Below, one piece after another: positions 7,856 to 15,288 of a DNA stretch of 36,544 bases (positions within the stretch are counted from its first letter, which is position 1; every line of letters starts with the position of its first letter). Source of the stretch: Nocardioides terrigena (GTDB taxonomy: Bacteria > Actinomycetota > Actinomycetes > Propionibacteriales > Nocardioidaceae). The stretch spans positions 1 to 36,544 of the forward strand of contig NZ_PZYY01000017.1 in the NCBI RefSeq assembly GCF_003047265.1, in the 5' to 3' direction. A program made the translations under genes and the position numbers. The notes under the pieces were generated by a model, which was given only the letters and a program-made list of their open reading frames with translations, was not told where the DNA came from and did no database searches.

Positions 7856-8323
7856 TCAGAGCATCCGGCGGAGCAGCCGGTCGCGGTCCAGGAGCTGGTG
7901 CTTGAGCACCAGCCCCACGTGGGCGGCCAGGGCGGCGAAGAACGTGAGGTGGCTCGCGACGTGCAGCACCAGCAGGTCGTCGTCGACCACGAGCAACGAC
8001 AGGCCCGACAGCGGGATCACGAACAGCAGGGCGAGGAGCAGGCGCTCGTTCCAGTGCGTGAACGTCCGTTCGGCCGGTGACAGCGTCTCCGCCCAGGGCG
8101 GGAGCGCGTGGGTGCGCCGCCACGCGACCCGCGCGACCGCGAGCGCCAGGACGGTCGCTCCCAGCGCGACGTGCAGGGGGAGCAGGTCGTCGTCTCCCAG
8201 CACCATGACGTAGCCGACGGTGAACTGACCGACGAGCGCCACGACCGTGCCCCAGTGCAACGACTTCGCCACCGGGCCGTACCCCTGCCCGTCGACCTGT
8301 CGTGGTGCCTCCGGGACGCTCAT
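7856..8323 (-). CDS. Cytochrome b561 domain protein
   Basis: 155 aa, predicted as a four-helix integral membrane protein. Histidines at 23 (SLHW), 51 (LPLHVALG), 121/125 (LHVASH) and 135/142 (AAHVGLVLKH) provide the heme-b ligand candidates expected of bacterial b561 (CybB/YodB-like) proteins, which pass electrons from quinol. The short N-terminus before the first helix is polar. The ATG at 8323 is preceded by a TACGGT box at 6 nt, so it is probably leaderless. Its TGA and the TGA of proS form a TGATCA junction with no spacer. Confidence 0.8.
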   Translation of the reverse strand: MSVPEAPRQVDGQGYGPVAKSLHWGTVVALVGQFTVGYVMVLGDDDLLPLHVALGATVLALAVARVAWRRTHALPPWAETLSPAERTFTHWNERLLLALLFVIPLSGLSLLVVDDDLLVLHVASHLTFFAALAAHVGLVLKHQLLDRDRLLRRML

Positions 8324-8329
8324 GGGAGG

Positions 8330-8348
8330 ACCGTAGCCCCGGTAGGTT
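8330..8348. promoter_or_regulatory. Overlapping divergent promoters for b561 and HAD genes
   Basis: The start codons are only 33 bp apart. TACGGT on the minus strand (8330-8335) lies 6 nt from the b561 ATG, and TAGGTT on the plus strand (8343-8348) lies 8 nt from the HAD ATG. Each -35 region would fall on or near the other gene's start, so the two RNA polymerases should exclude each other. Confidence 0.45.
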
Positions 8349-8356
8349 CTCCGGTC

Positions 8357-9073
8357 ATGCCCTCTTCCACCGACCTGCAGGCCGTCATCTTCGACTGGGG
8401 CGGCACCCTGACGCGCTGGCACGACGTGGACTTCCACGCCGAGTCGCTCGCGCTCGCGCAGGCGGTCGTCAACGCCGAGCACCACTCCGCCGCAGAGATC
8501 ACGGCCCGGCTCCACGCGGCGGGCGACGTCGTGTGGGGGAGGAGCCGCGACCACCAGCAGAGCGCCACCATCGCCGACCTCTTCACCGAGGCGGGGCTCG
8601 AGCACGACCCGGAGCTGCTGGACGCCTACTACGCGTTCTGGGAGCCGCACACCGCGACCGACCCCGAGTGCCGCCCGATGTTCGAGGAGCTGCGCGCGAT
8701 GGGCCTGCGCGTCGGCGTGCTCTCCAACACGATCTGGCCGCGGGAGTGGCACGTGGGCTTCTTCGAGCGCGACGGGGTCTACGACCTCGTCGACGGCGAC
8801 GTCTACACGAGCGAGATCCCGTGGACCAAGCCCTCCCCGCGCGCCTTCGCCGCCGCGATGGAGGCGGTCGGGGTCGACGACCCCGCGGCGTGCGTCTACG
8901 TCGGTGACCGGCTCTTCGACGACATCTGGGGCGCCCGCCAGGCCGGGCTCGGCGCGATCCACGTGCCGCTCAGCACCATCCCGGCCGGGCAGGTCGGGCA
9001 CACCGAGGGAGAGCCGCACGCCGTGGTGCACGCCCTGTCGCAGGTGCCAGAGGCCGTACGCCGGCTGGGCTGA
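8357..9073 (+). CDS. HAD-superfamily hydrolase with DxGGT motif
   Basis: 238 aa, HAD subfamily IA-like. Motif I is FDWGGTL with nucleophile Asp13. The usual second Asp (DxD) is Gly15, so the general acid of classical phosphatases is missing. Motif II is LSNTIW, motif III is TKPSPRAF, motif IV is VGDRLFDDIWGA. A helical cap lies between motifs I and II (about 25-105). Such DWGGT proteins are a known variant group, and phosphatase activity should not be assumed. The ATG at 8357 is chosen from the TAGGTT box 8 nt upstream. Substrate unknown. Confidence 0.82.
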   Translation: MPSSTDLQAVIFDWGGTLTRWHDVDFHAESLALAQAVVNAEHHSAAEITARLHAAGDVVWGRSRDHQQSATIADLFTEAGLEHDPELLDAYYAFWEPHTATDPECRPMFEELRAMGLRVGVLSNTIWPREWHVGFFERDGVYDLVDGDVYTSEIPWTKPSPRAFAAAMEAVGVDDPAACVYVGDRLFDDIWGARQAGLGAIHVPLSTIPAGQVGHTEGEPHAVVHALSQVPEAVRRLG

Positions 9074-9213
9074 GCGGGCGTACTTTTGCAGGTTTACGCA
9101 TCGCAGGAAGATGCAACCCGAAGAAGGTAGGCGCGGCCCCCACGGTGCTGCATAGTTCTGCATGTGCCGCCACCCCACATGGCGAGTCACACGGGTGATG
9201 CTGACCAACCCCC

Positions 9214-9278
9214 TGGTCCGCGTCCTCACCGGCTGGGGGAGATCTCGGGACTTCCCCACTCGGTGAGGGCGCGGACCA
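9214..9278. other. Large two-tier hairpin in a convergent intergenic region
   Basis: Outer stem 9214-9230 pairs with 9262-9278 (17 bp, one G-U on the plus transcript). A GGC/CTC internal loop follows, then an inner stem 9234-9241 with 9251-9258 (8 bp, one G-U) and a 9-nt loop. It lies 140 bp after the HAD gene and 45 bp from the end of the ferritin-like gene. No T-tract follows on either strand. It could be a bidirectional terminator, a small structured RNA or a repeat element. Confidence 0.6.
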
Positions 9279-9304
9279 TTCCCGTTTCCGGGGTGTCTCC
9301 ACCG

Positions 9305-9324
9305 GATCCGCGTCGCTGCGGATC
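9305..9324 (-). terminator. Hairpin at the 3' end of the ferritin-like gene
   Basis: GATCCGC at 9305-9311 pairs perfectly with GCGGATC at 9318-9324 around a 6-nt loop. It overlaps the stop codon of the minus-strand gene, the right place for a short terminator or RNA 3' stabiliser. There is no U-tract. Confidence 0.4.
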
Positions 9325-9751
9325 AGCCGAGCTCGGGTGCCCCGGGGAACGCCTCGGGCCGACCGCCGAGCCGCAGCTGCAGCACCGCCGCCTCGGTGAG
9401 CGCGGTGGCACCCCAGCGGCGCTGTCGGCCGGACGTCTGCGCGACCAGCGCGGCGTACGTCTCTGCGCAGGCCTGCTCGGTGCCCAGCGCCTCGCGGGCC
9501 ACGCGCGCCGGACCGCGCAGGCCGGCGGGCTCGTCGTACGCCGCACCCGCGGCCACCGGCTCGCCGCCCAGGTCGGCGACCATGAGGCGCAGCTGGTCGC
9601 GTCGCGCGCGGTGCACGCGGTAGCCGTCCTGCAGGGCCTCGAAGAGCGCCGGGTCGGCCGACTGCGAGGTGCGCCCGCCGTAGAGGCCGTAGAGGTGGAG
9701 GGCGGCGTGCTCGGCCGACAGGGTGGCCTGCAGCGCGTCGAGGGCGGTCAT
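9323..9751 (-). CDS. Ferritin-like domain protein (DUF4439 type)
   Basis: 142 aa, almost entirely helical. ALQATLSAEHAALHLYGLYG carries the first E-x2-H-like element and GTEQACAETYAALVAQ the second, as in four-helix ferritin-like domains annotated DUF4439 in actinobacteria. Metal binding is plausible, but the full ligand set cannot be confirmed by eye. The ATG overlaps the stop of the upstream lipoprotein gene by ATGA (9748-9751), so the pair is translationally coupled and probably works together at the membrane. No signal peptide. Confidence 0.75.
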   Translation of the reverse strand: MTALDALQATLSAEHAALHLYGLYGGRTSQSADPALFEALQDGYRVHRARRDQLRLMVADLGGEPVAAGAAYDEPAGLRGPARVAREALGTEQACAETYAALVAQTSGRQRRWGATALTEAAVLQLRLGGRPEAFPGAPELG

Positions 9752-10272
9752 GCGGCGGCCCCGTCGCCGCCCAGCACAACGAGGTGCTGGGTGAGGGAGG
9801 CGGCCATGCTGGCCAGCGCGCGGGCGAAGTCGCCGCTCTGGGCGGCCCCGGTCGACTCCCGCAGGGTCGCCACGAGGCGGGTCTCGGAGCGGCGTACGCC
9901 GTCGAGGGCGAGCCTCGGCCGACCGGGCACGGTCGGGATCACGGCGGCGTCCTGCTCGACCTCGGCGGCCCCGTCGAGGACGGCGCGGTGCGCGGCGTGC
10001 ACCGCGAGCAGCGGCTCCAGCCCGGTGGCGAGTCCCGGGTGCCTCTCCGTCGTCGCGGCGACCAGTGCGGTGGTGGCGTCGAGCTCGTCCAGGACCGTGC
10101 CGAGCAGCACGACGTCGGCGTCCGGCTCCGGCTCGACCGGGGCGCCGTCGGCCGGGTCCGGGGCGGGCGGGTCGAGGGTGCACCCGGCCAGCAACCCGGA
10201 GCCTGCGAGCGTCCCTGCCAGCGTGACGCCGACCGCCGTACGGCGGGAGACGGGGCGGGCGGTCGCTGGCAC
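9748..10272 (-). CDS. Probable lipoprotein, Tat-like signal, partner of ferritin-like protein
   Basis: 174 aa. Residues 1-31 form a lipoprotein signal with a twin-arginine pair (SRRTAVGV, Arg10-Arg11), a hydrophobic core and the lipobox LLAGC with Cys31. After a Pro/Asp-rich spacer, the mature part is helical (VLLGTVLDELDATTALVAAT, then the later TGLEPLLAVHAAHRAVLDGA). It resembles a ferritin-like or DUF4439-related helical bundle on the outer face of the membrane. The GTG at 10272 is supported by a TAGGGT box 7 nt upstream. Function unknown; co-translation with the next gene suggests a complex. Confidence 0.7.
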   Translation of the reverse strand: MPATARPVSRRTAVGVTLAGTLAGSGLLAGCTLDPPAPDPADGAPVEPEPDADVVLLGTVLDELDATTALVAATTERHPGLATGLEPLLAVHAAHRAVLDGAAEVEQDAAVIPTVPGRPRLALDGVRRSETRLVATLRESTGAAQSGDFARALASMAASLTQHLVVLGGDGAAA

Positions 10273-10279
10273 GCCGGGA

Positions 10280-10285
10280 ACCCTA
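10280..10285 (-). promoter_or_regulatory. -10 box of the lipoprotein/ferritin-like operon (leaderless)
   Basis: TAGGGT on the minus strand with 7 nt to the GTG at 10272. It sits back to back with the plus-strand box TATCGT at 10319-10324 that probably drives rimP. Confidence 0.5.
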
Positions 10286-10318
10286 TCCGCCGCTGGTGGA
10301 ACGTCCCGGTACAGCCGC

Positions 10319-10324
10319 TATCGT
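10319..10324 (+). promoter_or_regulatory. Probable -10 box of the rimP-nusA operon
   Basis: TATCGT. A start near 10331 would give a leader of about 30 nt carrying the AAGGAGG ribosome binding site at 10346-10352. No clear -35 box. Confidence 0.4.
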
Positions 10325-10362
10325 GGCCCCGAAGGACAACAGCACAAGGAGGTCGCACACTC

Positions 10363-10854
10363 GTGAGCAGCGCCAAGCAGGACGCCACCCGGGACCGGAT
10401 CGAGGAGACCCTCACCGGACCCCTGGCCGACCGGGGCCTCGACGTGGAGGCGGTGGAGGTGACACCGGCCGGCAAGCGACGCGTGCTGCGGGTCGCCGTC
10501 GACAAGGACGGTGGGGTGACCCTCGACGACGTCGCCGACGCGACGCGCGCGATCTCCGAGGTGCTCGACGAGTCCGACGTGATGGGCGAGATGCCGTACA
10601 CCCTCGAGGTGACCTCGCGCGGCGTCGACCGGCCGCTGACCCTGCCGCGCCACTGGCGCCGCAACGCCGACCGCCTGGTGAAGGTCACCCTCGTCGAGGG
10701 TGAGACGCTGACCGGCCGCATCACCACCTGCGACGAGACCGCGGCGACGCTCGACGTCGACGGCACCCACCGCGAGGTGCCCTACGCCGACGTCTCCAAG
10801 GCGCTCGTGCAGATCGAGTTCAACCGCAAGAGCGACAAGAGCGAGGACGCCTGA
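10363..10854 (+). CDS. rimP: Ribosome maturation factor RimP
   Basis: 163 aa. Assists 30S subunit assembly. The N-terminal alpha/beta domain includes VLRVAVDKDGGVTLDDVADA, and GVDRPLTLPRHWRRN leads to a C-terminal SH3-like domain (VKVTLVEGETLTGRI). The length and the position directly before nusA are typical. The GTG start has the strong AAGGAGG at 10346-10352, spaced 10 nt. The stop overlaps the nusA ATG by one base (TGATG). Confidence 0.95.
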   Translation: MSSAKQDATRDRIEETLTGPLADRGLDVEAVEVTPAGKRRVLRVAVDKDGGVTLDDVADATRAISEVLDESDVMGEMPYTLEVTSRGVDRPLTLPRHWRRNADRLVKVTLVEGETLTGRITTCDETAATLDVDGTHREVPYADVSKALVQIEFNRKSDKSEDA

Positions 10855-11834
10855 TGGACATCGACCTGAGCATCCTGAGGATGCTGGAACGCGAGAAGGA
10901 GATCTCCTTCGACGTGCTCGTCGAGGCGATCGAGCAGGCACTGCTCACCGCGTACCACAAGACCCCCGGCGCGCAGGAGACCGCGCGCGTCACGCTCGAC
11001 CGCAAGACGGGCCACGTCAACGTGCTCGTCCGCGAGGTCGACGAGGAGGGCAACGCCTCCGAGGAGTACGACGACACGCCTGCCGGCTTCGGCCGGATCG
11101 CCGCCACGACGGCGAAGCAGATCATGCTCCAGCGGCTGCGCGACGCCGAGGACGACATCCGCTTCGGCGAGTTCTCCGGCAAGGAGGGCGACATCATCTC
11201 GGGCATCATCCAGCAGGGTCGCAACCCCGACGACGTGATGGTCGACCTGGGCAAGCTCGAGGCGCTGCTGCCGACGGGGGAGCGGGTGCCGGGCGAGGAG
11301 TACAAGCACGGCGAGCGCATCAAGACCCTCGTCGTCTCCGTGCGCAAGGGCATGCGCGGGCCGCAGATCACGCTGTCGCGCAGCCACCCCAACCTCGTCA
11401 AGAAGCTCTTCGCGCTCGAGGTCCCCGAGATCGCGGACGGCACCGTCAAGATCGCGGCCATCGCCCGCGAGGCCGGCCACCGGACCAAGATCGCCGTCTA
11501 CTCCGACGTCCCCGGAGTCAACGCCAAGGGCGCCTGCATCGGCCCGATGGGCCAGCGGGCCCGCAACGTCACGGCCGAGCTGCACGGGGAGAAGGTCGAC
11601 ATCGTCGACTTCTCGGAGGACCCCGCCGAGTTCGTCGCGCAGGCCCTGTCGCCGGCGCGCGTCAGCTCGGTGGAGATCGTCGACGCGGCTGCCCGCTCGT
11701 GCCGCGTGGTCGTCCCCGACTACCAGCTGTCGCTCGCCATCGGCAAGGAGGGCCAGAACGCCCGCCTCGCCGCACGCCTGACCGGCTGGCGCATCGACAT
11801 CCGCTCCGACGAGGCGCCGACCCCCGAGGCCTGA
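10854..11834 (+). CDS. nusA: Transcription termination/antitermination protein NusA
   Basis: 326 aa. Binds RNA polymerase and modulates pausing, termination and rRNA antitermination. Order: N-terminal RNA polymerase-binding domain (MDIDLSILRMLEREKEI onward, 1-115), S1 domain (about 116-185, GDIISGIIQQGRNPDDVMVD), KH1 (GACIGPMGQRARNV) and KH2 (LAIGKEGQNARLAARLTGW). It lacks the acidic C-terminal repeats of the E. coli protein, as usual in Gram-positive bacteria. It is translationally coupled to rimP. Confidence 0.97.
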   Translation: MDIDLSILRMLEREKEISFDVLVEAIEQALLTAYHKTPGAQETARVTLDRKTGHVNVLVREVDEEGNASEEYDDTPAGFGRIAATTAKQIMLQRLRDAEDDIRFGEFSGKEGDIISGIIQQGRNPDDVMVDLGKLEALLPTGERVPGEEYKHGERIKTLVVSVRKGMRGPQITLSRSHPNLVKKLFALEVPEIADGTVKIAAIAREAGHRTKIAVYSDVPGVNAKGACIGPMGQRARNVTAELHGEKVDIVDFSEDPAEFVAQALSPARVSSVEIVDAAARSCRVVVPDYQLSLAIGKEGQNARLAARLTGWRIDIRSDEAPTPEA

Positions 11835-11892
11835 CCGGCCCGTACGGGTGGGCGGCCCCGTGGGGCCATTCGGGATTCTGTGGCGGAGGCGA

Positions 11893-11898
11893 TAGAGT
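11893..11898 (+). promoter_or_regulatory. Possible internal promoter of ylxR (-10 box)
   Basis: TAGAGT lies 8 nt before the GTG at 11907. It follows a short GGCCCC/GGGGCC inverted repeat at 11854-11867. It may give a leaderless ylxR transcript besides read-through from nusA. Confidence 0.35.
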
Positions 11899-11906
11899 TC
11901 TGGGTG

Positions 11907-12209
11907 GTGACCATGACCGAGAGCTCGCACGTGCCCATCCGCACGTGCATCGGCTGTCGGGAGCGGGCCACCAGGAGCGAGTTGTTGCGTGTCGTCATCG
12001 GCTCGGACGCGAGCGGCCAGTCGGTCGTCAGCCCCGATCCACGCGGCACGGCTCCGGGCCGAGGGGCGCACCTGCACCCCACGACCGGTTGCTACGACCT
12101 CGCGGTACGCCGGCGGGCGTTCTCCCGGGCCCTCAGGGCAGGGGAGGCACTCTCCAGCACGCCCGTGGCAGAGCACCTGACGGCCCAGCAGCACCTCGCA
12201 CAGCACTGA
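11907..12209 (+). CDS. YlxR family RNA-binding protein (DUF448)
   Basis: About 100 aa. Contains the family signatures PIRTCIGCRERATRSELLRV and DPRGTAPGRGAHLHP, then a basic C-terminal helix (AVRRRAFSRALR). YlxR proteins sit between nusA and infB in most Gram-positive bacteria and bind nucleic acid; association with RNase P has been reported for some. The start is uncertain. GTG 11907 fits a TAGAGT box 8 nt upstream, ATG 11913 is the next choice, and GTG 11880 would lie upstream of that promoter and adds an atypical tail. Confidence 0.85.
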   Translation: MTMTESSHVPIRTCIGCRERATRSELLRVVIGSDASGQSVVSPDPRGTAPGRGAHLHPTTGCYDLAVRRRAFSRALRAGEALSSTPVAEHLTAQQHLAQH

Positions 12210-12271
12210 CGCACGACCGACCGAGCAGCACCGACCAGATCAGTACCGATCAGAGACTGGAGCAGCAGCTC

Positions 12272-12317
12272 ATGAGCACTCGATGAGTACTTCCCGATGA
12301 GTTTGCACACCCGCTAA
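12272..12317 (+). other. Chain of three overlapping mini-ORFs in the infB leader
   Basis: ATG at 12272 encodes MSTR and stops at 12286. ATG at 12283, inside that ATGA, encodes MSTSR and stops at 12300. ATG at 12297, again inside an ATGA, encodes MSLHTR and stops at 12317. The first has GGAG about 9 nt upstream. The last ends 59 nt before the infB start. It could be a leader-peptide attenuator of IF-2 synthesis, or chance: the three starts lie in CATGAGC, CGATGAG and CGATGAG contexts. Confidence 0.35.
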
Positions 12318-12376
12318 CGGTCCGAACCACCCCGCCGCACTCCTGCGACGACGGGTCTCGGGCCAGAAGGAGAATT

Positions 12377-15211
12377 GTGGCCAAGACCCGAGTCCACGAA
12401 CTCGCCAAGGAGTTCGGCGTCGAGAGCAAGTTCGTTCTCGAGAAGCTCAAGGAGATGGGTGAGTTCGTCAAGTCGGCTTCGTCGACTGTCGAGCCCCCCG
12501 TCGAGATGCGGTTCAAGAAGCAGTACGGCGACGAGCTGAAGTCCGCCGCCGCGTCCGCCCCGGCCGCCGAGCCCGAGGCCAAGCCGGCCCCCAAGGCGCC
12601 GGCCCCGAAGGCTGCCGAGGCGTCCGCCCCGGCCGCTGCGCCCGCCGCTGCTGCTGCCGCCCCTGCTGAGACCCCGGCCGCGCCGGTGTCCAGCCCCGGC
12701 CCCCGACCGGGCCCCAAGCCCGGCCCCAAGCCGGCCCCCGCCGCCGAGCCCGAGGCGCCCGCCGCCGAGGCCCCGGCGCCCGTCGAGGCTCCGGCCGCCG
12801 AGGCGTCCGCCTCGGCTGCTGCGCCCAAGCCCGCGACGCCGGCTCCCCGGCCCTCGGCACGTCCCGGCGCCCCGCGTCCGGGCAACAACCCGTTCGCGTC
12901 CAGCCAGGGCATGGGCCGCCGTCCGGCGCCCGCGCCCGGTGGCGACGCGGCCCCGGCCGAGCAGCAGCGTCCGCCGCGGCCCCCGGCCGCGCGTGACGGT
13001 GGCGCTCCCGGCCGTCCCGGCATGCCGCGCCCCAACCCGGCGATGATGCCCAAGTCCCCGGCCGCCTTCGGCTCGGGCCCCGGCGGTCGCCCCGGCCCCG
13101 GTGGTCCCGGTGGCCGCGGTGGCGCGCCGGGTCGTCCCGGTGCTCCCGCCCGTGGCGGTGCGCCCGGTCGCGGTGGTGCCGGTGCCGGTGCTCCCGGTCG
13201 CGGTGGCCCCGGCGGCGCTCCCGGCGGCTTCGGCCCCAGCGGTGGCGGTCGTCCCGGTGGCGGTCGTCCCGGCCAGCGTGGCCAGACCCAGGGTGCCTTC
13301 GGTCGCCCCGGTGGCCCGTCGCGTCGAGGTCGCAAGAGCAAGCGCGCCCGTCGCCAGGAGTTCGAGGCCATGGACGCCCCGACCCTGGGTGGCGTGCGCG
13401 TCCGCAAGGGCAACGGCGAGACCGTCCGGCTGCCCCGCGGCGCCTCGCTGACCGACTTCGCCGAGCGCATCAACGTCGACGCGGCCGCGCTCGTGCAGAT
13501 GCTGTTCTCGCTCGGCGAGATGGTGACCGCCACGCAGTCGGTGGGCGACGAGACGTTCGAGCTGCTCGGTGACGAGCTCAACTACGTCGTGCAGGTCGTC
13601 TCCCCCGAGGACGAGGACCGCGAGCTGCTCGAGACGTTCGACCTCGAGTTCGGCGCCGACGAGGGCGACGAGGCCGACCTGGTCATCCGTCCGCCCGTCG
13701 TGACCGTCATGGGTCACGTCGACCACGGTAAGACCAAGCTCCTCGACGCGCTGCGCAACGCCAACGTCGTCGACAAGGAGGCCGGTGGCATCACCCAGCA
13801 CATCGGTGCCTACCAGGTCCACACCGAGGTCGACGGCAACGACCGTCGCATCACCCTCATCGACACCCCCGGTCACGAGGCGTTCACCGCCATGCGTGCC
13901 CGTGGTGCCCAGGCGACCGACATCGCGATCCTCGTGGTCGCGGCCGACGACGGCGTCATGCCGCAGACGGTGGAGGCGCTCAACCACGCCAAGGCGGCCG
14001 GCGTACCGGTCGTGGTCGCGGTCAACAAGATCGACAAGCCCGACTCCGACCCGACCAAGGTCCGTGGCCAGCTCACCGAGTACGGCCTGATCCCCGAGGA
14101 GTACGGCGGCGACGCGATGTTCGTCGACGTCTCGGCCAAGGCCGGGCTCAACCTCGACAAGCTGCTCGAGGCCGTCGTGCTCACCGCCGACGCGTCCCTC
14201 GACCTGCGGGCCAATCCCGGGCAGGACGCCCAGGGCCTCGTGGTCGAGGCGCACCTCGACCGTGGCCGCGGTCCCGTCGCCACCGTGCTGGTCCAGCGCG
14301 GCACGCTGCGGGTCGGCGACTCGATCGTCGCCGGTCCGGCGCACGGTCGTGTGCGGGCCATGCTCGACGAGCACGGCAACGAGATCGTCGAGGCAGACCC
14401 GTCGCGTCCCGCGATGGTGCTCGGCCTCAGCGCGGTCCCGGGTGCGGGCCAGAACTTCATCGTGGTCGAGGACGACCGCATGGCCCGCCAGATCGCCGAG
14501 AAGCGCGAGGCGCGCGAGCGGGCGGCCATGCAGGCCAAGCGTCGCGTGCGCCGCAGCCTCGAGGACTTCATGGCCTCCATGGAGAAGGGCGAGAGCCAGG
14601 AGCTCAACCTCATCCTCAAGGGCGACGTGTCCGGCTCGGTCGAGGCGCTCGAGGACGCGCTGGCCAAGATCGACGTCGGCGACGAGGTCGGCATCCGGGT
14701 CATCGACCGCGGTGTCGGTGCCATCACCGAGACCAACGTCGACCTGGCGGCCGCCTCCGACGCGATCATCATCGGCTTCAACGTCCGCCCGCAGGGCAAG
14801 GCGACCGAGATGGCCGACCGCGAGGGCGTCGAGATCCGCTACTACTCGGTGATCTACCAGGCCATCGAGGAGATCGAGGCGGCGCTCAAGGGCATGCTCA
14901 AGCCCGAGTACGAGGAGTCGGCCCTCGGCCAGGCGGAGATCCGCGAGATCTTCCGCTCGTCCAAGGCCGGCAACATCGCGGGCTGCATGGTCACCTCGGG
15001 TGTCATCCGCCGCAACGCCAAGGTGCGCATCCTCCGGGACAGCGCCGTGGTGGCGGACAACCTCGACCTGGCCTCGCTGCGCCGCGAGAAGGACGACGCG
15101 TCCGAGGTCCGCGAGGGCTTCGAGTGTGGTCTGGTGCTGAAGAACTACCAGAACATCCAGATCGGCGACATCGTCGAGTCCTTCGAGATGCGCGAGATCC
15201 CGCGCAGCTGA
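12377..15211 (+). CDS. infB: Translation initiation factor IF-2
   Basis: 944 aa. GTPase that brings initiator tRNA to the 30S subunit. The first IF2_N module covers 1-50 (VAKTRVHELAKEFGVESKFV). A disordered Ala/Pro linker (about 55-220) and a Gly/Pro/Arg-rich linker (about 225-320) follow. A basic stretch GRKSKRARRQEFEAMDAP leads into a second IF2_N-like module (about 345-410). The G domain has G1 GHVDHGKT at 446-453, G3 DTPGHE at 496 and G4 NKID at 550. Domains II, III and IV follow to the C-terminus. The GTG start has AAGGAG about 4 nt upstream. The long low-complexity linker is common in high-GC actinobacteria. Confidence 0.98.
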   Translation: MAKTRVHELAKEFGVESKFVLEKLKEMGEFVKSASSTVEPPVEMRFKKQYGDELKSAAASAPAAEPEAKPAPKAPAPKAAEASAPAAAPAAAAAAPAETPAAPVSSPGPRPGPKPGPKPAPAAEPEAPAAEAPAPVEAPAAEASASAAAPKPATPAPRPSARPGAPRPGNNPFASSQGMGRRPAPAPGGDAAPAEQQRPPRPPAARDGGAPGRPGMPRPNPAMMPKSPAAFGSGPGGRPGPGGPGGRGGAPGRPGAPARGGAPGRGGAGAGAPGRGGPGGAPGGFGPSGGGRPGGGRPGQRGQTQGAFGRPGGPSRRGRKSKRARRQEFEAMDAPTLGGVRVRKGNGETVRLPRGASLTDFAERINVDAAALVQMLFSLGEMVTATQSVGDETFELLGDELNYVVQVVSPEDEDRELLETFDLEFGADEGDEADLVIRPPVVTVMGHVDHGKTKLLDALRNANVVDKEAGGITQHIGAYQVHTEVDGNDRRITLIDTPGHEAFTAMRARGAQATDIAILVVAADDGVMPQTVEALNHAKAAGVPVVVAVNKIDKPDSDPTKVRGQLTEYGLIPEEYGGDAMFVDVSAKAGLNLDKLLEAVVLTADASLDLRANPGQDAQGLVVEAHLDRGRGPVATVLVQRGTLRVGDSIVAGPAHGRVRAMLDEHGNEIVEADPSRPAMVLGLSAVPGAGQNFIVVEDDRMARQIAEKREARERAAMQAKRRVRRSLEDFMASMEKGESQELNLILKGDVSGSVEALEDALAKIDVGDEVGIRVIDRGVGAITETNVDLAAASDAIIIGFNVRPQGKATEMADREGVEIRYYSVIYQAIEEIEAALKGMLKPEYEESALGQAEIREIFRSSKAGNIAGCMVTSGVIRRNAKVRILRDSAVVADNLDLASLRREKDDASEVREGFECGLVLKNYQNIQIGDIVESFEMREIPRS

Positions 15212-15224
15212 CCGCACCCGGCTG

Positions 15225-15266
15225 ACCGGGCACGTCCGTCCTCCACCGAGGGCGGGCGTGCCCGGT
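15225..15266 (+). terminator. Hairpin between infB and rbfA
   Basis: 19-bp stem, 15225-15243 with 15248-15266, two G-U pairs and loop CACC. It is followed by TCGCTGTTTG, only weakly U-rich. It probably terminates part of the infB transcripts, with rbfA reached by read-through. Confidence 0.6.
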
Positions 15267-15288
15267 CGCTGTTTGAGAGAGTGGAACC

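Noticed and set aside
9074..9213. A small gene between the HAD gene and the hairpin
   Set aside because: Short frames on either strand lack a ribosome binding site and family resemblance. Repeated TGCA-type words (near 9083-9120 and 9150-9163) are too loose to call an operator.
11854..11867. GGCCCC/GGGGCC inverted repeat after nusA as a terminator
   Set aside because: The 2-nt loop and 6-bp stem with no U-tract are weak, and ylxR and infB are normally co-transcribed with nusA.
12540..13340. Collagen-like or transferred insertion in infB
   Set aside because: The Ala/Pro and Gly/Pro/Arg runs are the normal disordered linker of actinobacterial IF-2, and the frame is continuous.
12314..15217. 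A 967-codon minus-strand open frame opposite infB
   Set aside because: It is the mirror of IF-2 and consists of repetitive Leu/Asp/Val/His/Arg and Gly/Thr/Ala stretches with no motif.
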